DNA of 64,000 nt from positions 62,001 to 126,000 of the forward strand of contig JAHJOO010000053.1 of NCBI GenBank assembly GCA_018820275.1, in the 5' to 3' direction. The notes beneath the pieces were generated by a model. The model was not told the origin of the DNA, did not search any database, and saw only the letters and a list, made by a program, of their open reading frames with translations. The translations under genes and the position numbers were made by a program. Position 1 is the first letter of the stretch, and every line of letters begins with the position of its first letter. Source of the DNA: Alphaproteobacteria bacterium (GTDB taxonomy: Bacteria; Pseudomonadota; Alphaproteobacteria; Caulobacterales; Caulobacteraceae). This document shows positions 23,723 to 34,817 of the stretch, piece by piece.

Positions 23723-24619
23723 ATGACCATGGAAGCCTCCGAAGCCTTGGGGTGGCGCTCCGTCGCCGACCTGATCGGCGATCACCCGGACGCGCGCGTC
23801 GCCCTGATCGGCGCGCCCCTGAACGAGCGCTCCCTCACCCCCGGCCGGTGTGATCTGGGGCCGAAAGCCCTCCGGGCCGTCCTGCCGCGCTTCTCGACCT
23901 ACGACGTCGAGACGCGGCTGGAGTTGACGACGGCCGTCCACGACGCCGGTGACGTGCCGCTCAAGGCTGTCTCGCCCGCCGACGCCTTCGCCCCCGTCCG
24001 CGACGCCGTAGCGGGGCAGGCGCCCCGTGATCTGGCCGTCCTGATCGGCGGCAACAACGCCGTCACCCGGCCGGGCGTCCATGGGCTCGGCCTCGAGCGC
24101 GTCGGCGTCCTGACCCTCGACGCCCACTTCGACCTGCGCGACACGGATCAGGGCCTGACCAACGGCAATCCGATCCAGGCCCTGCTCGACGACGGCCTCG
24201 ACGGCCGCCGCATCAGCCAGGTCGGCCTCGCCCCCTTCGCCAACACCCGACGCGCGCATGAGAAGGCGCTGGCCGCCGGCATCTCGGTCCACACCGTCGC
24301 CGACTGCCGCGCGCGGGGGCTGGCGGTGCTGGTGGCCGAGGAACTGGAACGCCTGTCCGGCCTTGTGGATCGGATCTACGTTGATTTCGACATCGACGTC
24401 ATCGACCGCTCCCGGTGGCCCGCCAGCCCCGGGGCCCGCCCCGGCGGCGTCCCCGTCCACGATTTCTTCGCGGCCACCCGTGTCATCGGCGCCCATCCCA
24501 AGGTCCGCGCCGTCGACCTGACCGAGTACGACCCCTCGCTGGAGGTCGGCGACCTCGGCGCGCTCACCGCCGGCCGCTGGTTCTGCGAACTGCTGGCGGG
24601 GTTCCAGTCGCGTGGCTGA
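23723..24619 (+). CDS. hutG: Formimidoylglutamase-like ureohydrolase (arginase family)
   Basis: The 298-residue protein has the arginase/agmatinase fold and sits between hutU and hutI, so it probably cleaves N-formimidoyl-glutamate to glutamate and formamide, the last step. Metal-ligand motifs DAHFD (133-137) and the DFDID stretch (221-225) are intact. The first ligand motif, normally GG-D/G-His, reads GGNNAV here (109-114), so the expected His is Asn112. That is unusual and might mean altered metal content or a distinct subclass. ATG codons at 23723 and 23729 are possible starts; one at 23696 collides with the hutU start. The end overlaps hutI by 8 bases. Confidence 0.82.
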   Translation: MTMEASEALGWRSVADLIGDHPDARVALIGAPLNERSLTPGRCDLGPKALRAVLPRFSTYDVETRLELTTAVHDAGDVPLKAVSPADAFAPVRDAVAGQAPRDLAVLIGGNNAVTRPGVHGLGLERVGVLTLDAHFDLRDTDQGLTNGNPIQALLDDGLDGRRISQVGLAPFANTRRAHEKALAAGISVHTVADCRARGLAVLVAEELERLSGLVDRIYVDFDIDVIDRSRWPASPGARPGGVPVHDFFAATRVIGAHPKVRAVDLTEYDPSLEVGDLGALTAGRWFCELLAGFQSRG

Positions 24620-25829
24620 ACGCATCGACCTCCTCCTGACCGACTGCCGCCTCGCCACCATGGTTGAGAGCGGTGAGCCCTATGGCGCGATCGAGGACGG
24701 TGCCGTTCTCATCCGCGACGGTCGCCTCGTCTGGGTCGGCCCGCGCGCCGACCTGCCGGCGCATGAGGCCGCCGTCACCGAGCGTCTCGACGGCCGCTGG
24801 ATCACCCCCGGCCTGATCGACTGCCACACCCATCTGGTCTTCGGCGGCAACCGCTCGCACGAGTTCGAGCGCCGTCTGACCGGGGTCCCCTATGAGCAGA
24901 TCGCGCGCGAGGGCGGCGGCATCGTCTCGACCATGGCCGCCACCCGCGCCGCGACGGAGGACGCGCTGGTCGCCTCGGCGCTTCATCGCCTGCGCGGCCT
25001 GACCGCGACCGGCGTCACCACGGTGGAGATCAAGTCCGGCTACGGCCTCGACGCCGCCCATGAGCTGAAGATGCTGCGCGCCGCCCGCCGCGTCGGCGTC
25101 GAGGGCGGCGTGCGCGTCTCCACCACCTTCCTCGGCCTCCACGCCCTGCCGCCCGAGCACCGCGCGGATCGCGCCGCCTGGCTCGACCTGATGATCGACG
25201 AGGTCCTGCCCGCCGCCCATGCCGAGGGGCTGGTCGACGCGGTCGACGCCTATTGCGAGCCCATCGCCTTCACCCGCGACGAAGTCGCCCGCCTGTTCGA
25301 AAAGGCCCGGTCGCTGGGCCTGCCGGTCAAGCTGCACGCCGACCAGCTGTCGGATGGAGGAGGGGGCGCCCTGGCCGCCGCCCACGGCGCCCTGTCGGCC
25401 GACCACGTCGAGCACACAGACGAGGCGGGCGTGGTCGCCATGGCCGCCGCGGGCACCGTCGCCGTTCTTCTGCCCGGCGCCTACCTGATGCTGTGCGAGA
25501 CCACGCCCCCGCCGGTCGACCTGTTCCGTCGCCACGGCGTCCGCATGGCGGTCGCCACCGACTGCAACCCCGGCACCTCGCCGGTGGCCAGCCTGACCGC
25601 GGCCCTCAACCTCGCCTGCGTCCAGTTCCGCCTGACGCCGGAAGAGGCCTTGGCCGGCGCCACCCGCCACGCCGCCGCGGCTCTGGGGCTTTCGGGCCAG
25701 ATCGGCACGCTGGAGGCCGGCAAGGCCGCCGACCTGGCCGTCTGGGACGTCGAGCGGCCCGCGGAGCTCTGCTACTGGCTGGGCGCGCCGCTGCTGCACC
25801 GGCGTTGGGTCGCGGGCAATCCGGGGTAG
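24612..25829 (+). CDS. hutI: Imidazolonepropionase
   Basis: HutI opens the ring of 4-imidazolone-5-propionate to give N-formimidoyl-L-glutamate. The 405-residue amidohydrolase shows the metal-binding [10 protein letters not shown] near residue 72, [17 protein letters not shown], the SADHVEHTD His pair and ATDCNPGTS with the catalytic Asp. The start is a GTG at 24612, inside the last codons of the hutG-like gene, which gives coupled translation. With hutH, hutU and hutG it completes a four-enzyme pathway from histidine to glutamate in two divergent operons. Confidence 0.96.
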   Translation: MAERIDLLLTDCRLATMVESGEPYGAIEDGAVLIRDGRLVWVGPRADLPAHEAAVTERLDGRWITPGLIDCHTHLVFGGNRSHEFERRLTGVPYEQIAREGGGIVSTMAATRAATEDALVASALHRLRGLTATGVTTVEIKSGYGLDAAHELKMLRAARRVGVEGGVRVSTTFLGLHALPPEHRADRAAWLDLMIDEVLPAAHAEGLVDAVDAYCEPIAFTRDEVARLFEKARSLGLPVKLHADQLSDGGGGALAAAHGALSADHVEHTDEAGVVAMAAAGTVAVLLPGAYLMLCETTPPPVDLFRRHGVRMAVATDCNPGTSPVASLTAALNLACVQFRLTPEEALAGATRHAAAALGLSGQIGTLEAGKAADLAVWDVERPAELCYWLGAPLLHRRWVAGNPG

Positions 25830-25893
25830 AGCGGGTTCCGCTCAAGGTGGTGCGTCGCCGAATCGTGGCATCCTCCGGGGCGGAGAATCTCCC

Positions 25894-25998
25894 ATGCCCC
25901 GACGCCCTGACCGGGTCGAAATCCTGATGATCGTGGCCCTCGCCGCCTCGACGCTGGTCTACATCGGCTTCAGCGTCATGGACCTGCTGGCGGCCTGA
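25894..25998 (+). CDS. Small single-span membrane protein (34 residues)
   Basis: An ATG at 25894 follows GGAG at 8-base spacing and opens a frame of 34 residues. The N-terminus is basic (RRPDR), then residues 10-33 are hydrophobic (MIVALAAST, then LVYIGFSVMDLL) and would span the inner membrane once with a cytoplasmic N-terminus. Third positions are mostly G or C, as in the neighbouring genes. It lies between hutI and the FAD oxidoreductase, with 64 and 38 base gaps, on the same strand. I do not recognise the family. Its size makes it easy to miss in annotation. Confidence 0.55.
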   Translation: MPRRPDRVEILMIVALAASTLVYIGFSVMDLLAA

Positions 25999-26036
25999 TC
26001 CGCGCGTGGTAGACGCATCCCATCAGGGAGCGGCCA

Positions 26037-27617
26037 TTGCCCACCACCGAAACCGACGTCGTCATCCTGGGCGGGGGTCACAACGGCCTCGTCTGCGCCT
26101 TCTACCTCGCCCGCGCCGGCCTGAAGGTGACCGTGCTGGAGCGCCGGTCCGTCGTCGGCGGCGCGGCGGTGACCGAGGAATTCCACCCCGGCTTCCGCAA
26201 CTCCACCGCCAGCTACACCGTCAGCCTGCTGAACCCCAAGGTCATCGCCGACATGGATCTGGCCCGGCACGGGCTGCGGGTCGTGCTGCGCAAGGTCGCC
26301 AACTTCCTGCCCCTTCCGGGCGGCGACCGGCTGTTGGCCGGAGAGGGGATCACCCAAGCCGAGGTCGGGCGCTTCTCGCAGACGGACGCCGACCGCCTGG
26401 CCGAATACGAGCGCCGGCTGGAGGTCGTGGCCGACGTCCTGCGCGACTGGATCCTGAAGCCCCCGCCCAACATGAGCTCCGGCGGCTGGCTGTCCGCCTT
26501 GCCGGGCCTGCTCTCGGCCGGGGCGCTGGGTCGTCAGGCGGCGGCGCTGGACGTTCAGGGCCGCCGCGACCTTCTGGACCTGTTCACCAAATCCGCCGGC
26601 GACTGGCTTGACGGCTGGTTCGAGAGCGACCCGATCAAGGCCCTGTTCGGCTTCGACGGCGTGGTCGGCAACTACGCCGGGCCCTACACCCCGGGCAGCG
26701 CCTACGTGCTGCTGCACCACGTCTTCGGCGAGGTGAACGGCAAGCGCGGTGCCTGGGGCCACGCGATCGGCGGCATGGGCGCCATCACCCAGGCCATGGC
26801 CGCGGCCTGCGCCGAACGCGGCGTCGACGTGCGTCTGGACGCGCCGGTGGCCGAGGTGCTGACCGAACAGGGCAGGGCGGTCGGCGCCGTGACCGAGGCC
26901 GGCGACGTCGTCCGCGCCCGCGCCGTGGTCTCCAACCTGCACCCTCGCCTGCTGTTCGACCGCCTGGTCGACCCGGCCGCCGTGCCGCACGACTTCCGTG
27001 AGCGGATGACGCGCTATGCGTCGGGCTCCGGCACCTTCCGCATGAACGTGGCCCTGTCGGAGCTGCCGCGCTTCACCGCCCTGCCCGGGCCCGGCGATCA
27101 CCTGACCGCCGGCATCATCATGGCCCCCAGCCTCGACTACATGGAGCGCGCCCACGCCTCGGCCCGGCTGGACGGCTGGTCGCGCGAGCCCATCATCGAG
27201 ATGTTGATTCCGTCCACACTGGACGACACCCTCGCGCCACCGGGCCAACACGTCGCCAGCCTGTTCTGCCAGCACGTCTCGCCCGACCTGTCCGACGACG
27301 ACCGCGAGACGGTGGCCGACCACATGATCGACACCGTCGACACATGGGCCCCGGGCTTCAAGGCCTCGGTGCTGGGCCGGCTGGCGTTGGGGCCGCGCGA
27401 TCTGGAGCGCCGCTTCGGCCTGGTCGGCGGCGACATCTTCCACGGCCGCCTGACCCTGGACCAACTGTTCAGCGCGCGCCCGGTGCTGGGCCACGCCGAC
27501 CACCGCATGCCCGTGCCGGGCCTCTACCTGTGCGGCTCGGGTGCCCATCCCGGCGGCGGCGTCACGGGCGCGCCCGGCCACAATGCGGCGAAGATCGTGC
27601 TGCGCGATCTGCGCTGA
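26037..27617 (+). CDS. FAD-dependent oxidoreductase, phytoene-desaturase/PYROXD2-like
   Basis: The 526-residue flavoprotein starts with a Rossmann FAD-binding motif (VVILGGGHNGLVCAFYLA, near residues 8-25) and an ERRSVVGGAA adenine-binding strand. It ends with the closing FAD motif VPGLYLCGSGAHPGGGVTGAPGHNAA. This is the phytoene dehydrogenase-like group related to PYROXD2, usually annotated NAD(P)/FAD-dependent oxidoreductase. No carotenoid genes lie nearby, so the substrate is unknown. The start appears to be TTG at 26037, preceded by a GGGAG site; no ATG fits before the Rossmann motif. Confidence 0.85.
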   Translation: MPTTETDVVILGGGHNGLVCAFYLARAGLKVTVLERRSVVGGAAVTEEFHPGFRNSTASYTVSLLNPKVIADMDLARHGLRVVLRKVANFLPLPGGDRLLAGEGITQAEVGRFSQTDADRLAEYERRLEVVADVLRDWILKPPPNMSSGGWLSALPGLLSAGALGRQAAALDVQGRRDLLDLFTKSAGDWLDGWFESDPIKALFGFDGVVGNYAGPYTPGSAYVLLHHVFGEVNGKRGAWGHAIGGMGAITQAMAAACAERGVDVRLDAPVAEVLTEQGRAVGAVTEAGDVVRARAVVSNLHPRLLFDRLVDPAAVPHDFRERMTRYASGSGTFRMNVALSELPRFTALPGPGDHLTAGIIMAPSLDYMERAHASARLDGWSREPIIEMLIPSTLDDTLAPPGQHVASLFCQHVSPDLSDDDRETVADHMIDTVDTWAPGFKASVLGRLALGPRDLERRFGLVGGDIFHGRLTLDQLFSARPVLGHADHRMPVPGLYLCGSGAHPGGGVTGAPGHNAAKIVLRDLR

Positions 27618-27780
27618 TCCCCAGCCCTCGGGCCGGCCAAGCTTGAACGCGTCCCGATCCGGACCACATACTTCCGCGAAGGCCGCCACAAGGCGGGTCG
27701 AGTCGAAACGGTCGGGTCCCTTGCCCCCCACGCCGACACGACGGGTCCGGGATCAACCCGGGCTCCAGGAAGTCCGCATC
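27618..27780 (+). promoter_or_regulatory. Leader region of lon
   Basis: This 163-base interval between the oxidoreductase and lon contains the heat-shock-like promoter entered separately. From the predicted -10 to the lon ATG there would be a leader of about 100 bases. I see no terminator for the upstream gene, so some read-through into lon is possible. Confidence 0.4.
27642..27671 (+). promoter_or_regulatory. Predicted sigma-32 heat-shock promoter of lon
   Basis: A -35-like CTTGAA at 27642-27647 is followed, after 16 bases, by CCACATAC at 27664-27671, close to the sigma-32 -10 consensus CCCCATNT. The spacing is within the usual 13-17 range. Since lon is a sigma-32 target in many proteobacteria, the match in the right place is persuasive, though unproven. 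Confidence 0.5.
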
Positions 27781-30177
<2,397 letters not shown>

Positions 30178-30187
30178 GCCGGGCAGG

Positions 30188-30264
30188 GGGCGGCTAGCTC
30201 AGCTGGTCAGAGCACCTCGTTTACACCGAGGGGGTCGGGGGTTCGAACCCCTCGCCGCCCACCA
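30188..30264 (+). tRNA. tRNA-Val (anticodon TAC)
   Basis: The 77-base gene folds into a full cloverleaf. The 7-bp acceptor stem is GGGCGGC with GCCGCCC. The anticodon stem CCTCG/CGAGG encloses loop TTTACAC with anticodon TAC, and the T arm contains GTTCGAA. The CCA end is encoded. It starts 10 bases after lon and may share its transcript or use a promoter inside lon. A strong terminator follows at 30307-30338. Confidence 0.97.
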
Positions 30265-30306
30265 CCCGGCGCCGGACCCCGCGCATTGCGCAGGTCGCGA
30301 GACGAA

Positions 30307-30338
30307 AAAGGGCCGCCGGATCGCTCCGGCGGCCCTTT
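30307..30338. terminator. Bidirectional intrinsic terminator
   Basis: A 14-bp stem with a TCGC loop is made of AAAGGGCCGCCGGA and its exact complement. On the plus strand it is followed by TTTGTCTTT and would end the lon/tRNA-Val transcript. On the minus strand a run of T follows the same hairpin and would end the autotransporter transcript, whose stop is 22 bases before it. Confidence 0.88.
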
Positions 30339-30359
30339 GTCTTTCGCGGTCCGCCCGGA

Positions 30360-33300
30360 TCAGAACCGGAAGCTGGCCCGCAGCAGCAGCATGTAGCGCA
30401 CGTAGTCGTCGATCATCTCGGCGTCGGCGCTGACCGACAGCATGCCCAGTTCGTTGCCGACGTTCAGGCGGAAGCCGACGATCGGGCCGCCGCCCTCGAT
30501 TCCGTCCGGCGAGATGGCGAAGTCCGAACCGCCCCCGGTGAACCGGCCCCGGGTGACGCCGGGGTCGACCGAGATGTTCTGGCGCCAGCCCAGGCGGAGT
30601 TCGGGCCGCAGCCAGCTGCCCTCGCCCATGGCCATCGACACGTTCATGGCCGCGGTCGCCGAGAACATGTGGCCTTCGCGCTCGTCGATCTCCAGATCGA
30701 AGGCACCGCCCCCGCCGGTCTCGACGTGGGCGTCCTCGTTCAGCATGAAGTACTCGGCATAGACCTCAGGGCGCAGGGTGAAGCGGCCGTAGTTCCGCTC
30801 GTAGGAGGCGCCCCCCGCCAGGGCGGCGGTCCAGCCGTTCCAGCTCGAGGTGTTGGTCAGGTTCAGGCCCGAGCCCACGAAGCGGCGCGTCGAGTCGAAC
30901 GTGGCGTAGCCGCCCGCGGCCCGCGCCCAGGTGGTCCAGTACTGGCCCTGGGCGCGCCAGTAGAGGCCCAGCTCGATCAGGCTGGCGGAGACGACCTCTT
31001 CCGCCGCCGACTCCGGGTCTTCCAGGTCGGCCGAGGTGAAGGCCAGGCTCACCCCGACGTTGCCGTAGTCGGTGCCCATCTCGAAGCCGCCCGCGACGCC
31101 GAAGCCCTCGGACCGGAAGCCGTAGGTGTCGGTCTTGTCCTTGTCGGCGTAGAAGGTGATCTCCTGCAGCCAGGCGCTGCCCTGGCCGGGCGCGGCGGCG
31201 GCGTTGCGGCCGACCAGCGCCCGGGTCACGGCGTCCACGCCGCCGGCCAGCGACAGCAGCGGTCCGCCCGAGTGCTCGGGCAGGAGCTGCTCGTACAGGT
31301 CGATGAACTCCGCCCGCTCCGTCTGCGACAGGAAGGCGTTGAGCAGAGCGTCGTCGGATTCCAGGGCCCCGTAGAAGGCGTCGAACAGGCCCGCCTCGGC
31401 GGAGATCAGGCCGGCTTCATCGGCCGTGCGCCGACGGACGTCGACGTAGACCTGGCCCGAGGCGACGTCCGCGCCGCCCTCGACCCGGAACAGATAGGGC
31501 GAGTTTTCCTCGATCGAATCGAACGCGACGTCGCCCAGCACCAGGGTGCCGGCGTCGACGATGGTGAACCGTTCCGGCGCATCGATCAGCGACCGGAAGC
31601 GGACGCCCAGCGCGGAGTCGTCCTCGAACGTCGCCGTCCCCGACACCTGGTAGCCGCTGACCTCTCCTGCGTCGGGATCGATCGTCACGATCAACCGGCC
31701 CTCTTCCCCGACCGTCAGGTTGGAGATCTGGACCGCGGAGTCATGCCGGCTGACCAGCTCGCCCTCGATCACCTCGACGTCCAGAAGGCCGTCGGTGTCG
31801 GACAGGGCCGTCGTCACCGAAGCGTCGCCGGTGATCGTCAGACGGTCCGCGCCGTCCCCGAACGCGATGTCACCGATCACCGTCCCGTTGCGCACGTCGA
31901 TCAGGTCGGCACCCGAACCGAGCAGGATGTCGCCGACCATGATCGGCTCCCGCGAGTCCGGAACCCCGTCGCCGTCGGTGTCCGAGTCGCCCGATCCGGG
32001 CGTGCTGGTCACCCCCTCCTGCAGCAGGGTGACGCCGGTCGTATTGGCCCGAACGTCGATCAGGGTCGTCGTCCCGGTGATCGGGTCGCCGTCGGCGTTG
32101 GCGCTCAGCGTTGCCTGCATGGACCCCGTGTTGGTGATCGACGTCAGCGTGCCGCTGAGATCCAGAATGCCGGTCACCGTCGCCGCGCCGCCGCCGGCCG
32201 ACGCCAGCAGGGATCCGCTGTTCGAGAACGACGGCAGGCTGGCGCCCGCCTCGATCAGCAGGGCCGTCACGTCGACGTCGACCTCGCTGGACGCGCCGGC
32301 GGTGATGAAGCCGCTGCTCTCAAGGCGCGGCGTCGACACGCCGGCCCCGACCCGCACCGCCGTGGCGTCGGCTTCGAACGCGAGCGCGGCGATCTGGCCC
32401 CCGTTGCGGACGCCGCCGTCGATCGTCACGGCCTGGCCGCCGTCCATTCCCAGCCGCACGCCCTGGGCGGCGACGCCGTCATAGATGCCCTGGCCGGTGA
32501 TCAGCCCGTTGTTGATCAGGCCGTAGGCGTTGGTGCCCGTGCCCACGACGCCGAGCGTCACGGCCTGGGTCATCGAGCCGACGAGAACCGCGGGCGCCTC
32601 GCCGAAGCTCTGGATCCGCGCGGAGATCTCCTGGCTGTCGATCACGCCGTCGCCGTCGTCGTCGGTGGAGTTCGCGTCCGTCTCGGTCGGCAGGCCGTCG
32701 ATCAGCAGGCCGGCGGCGACGTTGGCACCGATCCACAGCGCCGGCCCGCCCTGCAGCAGGTCGTCGGCGTCCAGCTTCTCGATGATGCTGTCGGCGGGAC
32801 GGGTCGTGTAGCGATAGCCGGACGCCGTGATGTTCGACTGGACGTTCACGCGACCGGTCACGTCGCCGGTGAAGCGCGCGCCGATGGCGTCTTCGCCGAA
32901 GGCGTTGACGGTTCCGCCCAGATAGGCGTCTCCGTCCAGCGTGCCGGTGACGCCGACGCCCGTGGTCCGGTCGCCGAAGACGCGGAGGTCCCCGAGCATG
33001 CGCAGATCACCGGTCAGACCGTCGTCGATCGCGATGCCCCAGGAATCATTGCCCTCGACGAGGATGGCGCCAGAGGTCTCGACGCGCACGTCTCCGGTCA
33101 CCGGACCGGCCAGGCGGATACCGTAGCGGCCGGAGCCGGTCGCCCACGGACCGTCCAGGTCGCCGTCGCCGTCGGTGTCCGGGTAGGAGGTGATCGTGTC
33201 CGCCAGGCCGATGGAGCCGGACAACAGGATCGTGGTGTTCACGCCCCCCGCGACCAGCACGCCGATCGCCCCGTCGGCGGCGTTCGTCATGTTGATCGAA

Positions 33301-33533
33301 CCGCCCGTCGAAATGGTCAGGGTGTTGTCGGAATCGACCGTGACTCCCACGCCGGAGTTCACGTTGACGGCGCCGCCCGAGGCGATCTCGACGTTGGCGG
33401 GGACGCCGCCCGCGCCGGCGTTCGAGGTCTGCACGGGCGTCGTGCGGGCCGTGTTGATGACGACCTGGGCCTGGGCACCGGCGGCGAAGAGAAGGGGCGC
33501 GAGCGCCGCAGCGGTCGCATAGAAAAGACGCAT
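30360..33533 (-). CDS. Autotransporter (type V secretion) outer membrane protein
   Basis: The 1057-residue protein has a signal peptide (1-22, ending AQA) and a long passenger (about 23-780) made of short imperfect repeats rich in Gly, Thr, Val and Asn, as in beta-helices. The C-terminal autotransporter barrel (about 785-1057) contains EGFGVAGGFEMGTDYG and SASLIELGLYWRAQGQY and ends in Phe, the outer-membrane signature. Three Asp-rich loops of the DTDGDGxxD type (about residues 119, 294 and 519) resemble calcium-binding thrombospondin type-3 repeats. It is probably an adhesin or surface protein; no protease motif is seen. ATG at 33533 places the signal peptide properly. It is divergent from the SPFH gene. 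Confidence 0.9.
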   Translation of the reverse strand: MRLFYATAAALAPLLFAAGAQAQVVINTARTTPVQTSNAGAGGVPANVEIASGGAVNVNSGVGVTVDSDNTLTISTGGSINMTNAADGAIGVLVAGGVNTTILLSGSIGLADTITSYPDTDGDGDLDGPWATGSGRYGIRLAGPVTGDVRVETSGAILVEGNDSWGIAIDDGLTGDLRMLGDLRVFGDRTTGVGVTGTLDGDAYLGGTVNAFGEDAIGARFTGDVTGRVNVQSNITASGYRYTTRPADSIIEKLDADDLLQGGPALWIGANVAAGLLIDGLPTETDANSTDDDGDGVIDSQEISARIQSFGEAPAVLVGSMTQAVTLGVVGTGTNAYGLINNGLITGQGIYDGVAAQGVRLGMDGGQAVTIDGGVRNGGQIAALAFEADATAVRVGAGVSTPRLESSGFITAGASSEVDVDVTALLIEAGASLPSFSNSGSLLASAGGGAATVTGILDLSGTLTSITNTGSMQATLSANADGDPITGTTTLIDVRANTTGVTLLQEGVTSTPGSGDSDTDGDGVPDSREPIMVGDILLGSGADLIDVRNGTVIGDIAFGDGADRLTITGDASVTTALSDTDGLLDVEVIEGELVSRHDSAVQISNLTVGEEGRLIVTIDPDAGEVSGYQVSGTATFEDDSALGVRFRSLIDAPERFTIVDAGTLVLGDVAFDSIEENSPYLFRVEGGADVASGQVYVDVRRRTADEAGLISAEAGLFDAFYGALESDDALLNAFLSQTERAEFIDLYEQLLPEHSGGPLLSLAGGVDAVTRALVGRNAAAAPGQGSAWLQEITFYADKDKTDTYGFRSEGFGVAGGFEMGTDYGNVGVSLAFTSADLEDPESAAEEVVSASLIELGLYWRAQGQYWTTWARAAGGYATFDSTRRFVGSGLNLTNTSSWNGWTAALAGGASYERNYGRFTLRPEVYAEYFMLNEDAHVETGGGGAFDLEIDEREGHMFSATAAMNVSMAMGEGSWLRPELRLGWRQNISVDPGVTRGRFTGGGSDFAISPDGIEGGGPIVGFRLNVGNELGMLSVSADAEMIDDYVRYMLLLRASFRF

Positions 33534-33710
33534 AACCGGGATCACCCCTCACGGCGCACGAGACGATTTCCGGGGCCGTTTAGCAGCCCCGTCGGACGTT
33601 TGTCCCAAGTTTCCCGAATTTGAGGCGAATGCAAGGCCGCTCCCCCCTTTCGGGCTTGCGGCCACCGATCGCACAATGATATCACTTCGCCATCGTCCAA
33701 GGGGGGTTCC
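33534..33710. promoter_or_regulatory. Divergent upstream region, autotransporter and SPFH genes
   Basis: These 177 bases separate two divergent genes and must hold both promoters. The part near 33595-33690 is clearly more AT-rich than its surroundings, as promoter DNA often is. I cannot assign a convincing -35/-10 pair to either gene. Confidence 0.35.
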
Positions 33711-34592
33711 ATGACCGAGAAGAGAGCGCGTTCCACCGAGCGGCCGGCGAAGGCGGCCGGAGGCATCCCGATCCTGCTGGTCACGCTGGCGATGGTCGTT
33801 TTGGGGCCCGTGCTGGTGGCGCAGAACCCGGACGCCTGGCCGTTCCTGGTCGGCGGAACCGGTCTGGCCACGCTCGGCCTGTTCCTGATGTGCGGCTTCT
33901 ACGCCCTGCAGCCGAACGAGGCGGCGGCCATCCTGCTGTTCGGGGACTATCGCGGCACGGACCGCACCACCGGTCTGCGCTGGGTCCTGCCCTGGTACAC
34001 GCGCAAGAAGATCAGCCTGCGCGCCCGCAACCTGACCAGCGACAAGCTGAAGGTGAACGACAAGCGCGGCAACCCGATCGAGATCGCCGCCAACGTGGTC
34101 TGGCGGGTCGAGGATTCGGCCCAGGCCCTGTTCGACGTCGACGACTACCAGGCCTTCGTGAACATCCAGGTGGACACCGGCCTGCGCGACCTGACCTCGC
34201 ACTACGCCTACGACCACGGCGAGGAGCACGAGCTCACGCTGCGCGCCGACGCCGAGGACGTGGCGGACCGGCTTCGCGGCGAACTGGCGTCGCGGGTATC
34301 GGTGGCCGGCGTCGTGGTCGACGAGGCCCGTCTGGCGCACCTCGCCTATGCGCCGGAAATCGCCCAGGCCATGCTCAAGCGTCAGCAGGCCGAGGCCGTG
34401 CTGGCGGCGCGGCGCCTGATCGTGAAGGGTGCGGTCGGCATGGTCGAGAGCGCCCTGACCGACCTGGGCGAGCGCGGCGTGGTGGAACTGGACGAGGACC
34501 GCAAGGCGGCGATGGTCTCCAACCTGCTGGTCGTTCTGTGCGCCGACCGCGAGGCCCAGCCCGTGGTCAACACCGGCACCCTCTACGGCTGA
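33711..34592 (+). CDS. SPFH/band-7 membrane protein
   Basis: The 293-residue protein has two N-terminal hydrophobic segments (about 18-38 and 43-63). An SPFH (stomatin/prohibitin/flotillin) domain follows, with [47 protein letters not shown] and the [28 protein letters not shown] helix. Such proteins form cage-like membrane microdomains and regulate membrane proteases. The start ATG at 33711 follows a G-rich ribosome site (GGGGGG). Its stop shares one base with the next start (TGATG), so it is translationally coupled to a small ribbon-helix-helix protein. Specific function unknown. Confidence 0.9.
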   Translation: MTEKRARSTERPAKAAGGIPILLVTLAMVVLGPVLVAQNPDAWPFLVGGTGLATLGLFLMCGFYALQPNEAAAILLFGDYRGTDRTTGLRWVLPWYTRKKISLRARNLTSDKLKVNDKRGNPIEIAANVVWRVEDSAQALFDVDDYQAFVNIQVDTGLRDLTSHYAYDHGEEHELTLRADAEDVADRLRGELASRVSVAGVVVDEARLAHLAYAPEIAQAMLKRQQAEAVLAARRLIVKGAVGMVESALTDLGERGVVELDEDRKAAMVSNLLVVLCADREAQPVVNTGTLYG

Positions 34593-34786
34593 TGGCGCCC
34601 GGGGCGAAGAAGGCCTTTCTGTTGCGCGCCTCCCCGGAGGTGATGGCGGCGGTCGAGCGTCTGGCCGCCGCCGAGCTGCGCTCCGTGAACGCCCAGGTCG
34701 AGGTGCTTCTGCGCGAGGCCCTGGGCCGGCGCGGAAGGCCCGTGGCGGCCCCCCCGGGCTCCGGAGACGACAAGGACGGCGCTTGA
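34592..34786 (+). CDS. Arc/ribbon-helix-helix-like small protein
   Basis: The 64-residue protein resembles ribbon-helix-helix DNA-binding proteins: a short beta strand (KKAFLLRAS) followed by two helices (PEVMAAVERLAAAELRSV, then NAQVEVLLREALGRRG). In that fold a dimer inserts the strand into the DNA major groove. The tail is Pro/Gly-rich. The TGATG junction with the SPFH gene argues that the two are made together. It may regulate its own operon, as many RHH proteins do, but no toxin gene is next to it, so a toxin-antitoxin role is not supported. Confidence 0.7.
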   Translation: MAPGAKKAFLLRASPEVMAAVERLAAAELRSVNAQVEVLLREALGRRGRPVAAPPGSGDDKDGA

Positions 34787-34817
34787 GCTTGATCCCGCGC
34801 GGCGCTACGGCGCGCTG

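Noticed and set aside
30669-33623. Open plus-strand frame of 984 codons antisense to the autotransporter.
   Set aside because: Composition is Arg/Gly/Asp/Val-rich with no motif, and the minus-strand gene has a signal peptide and a barrel ending in Phe.
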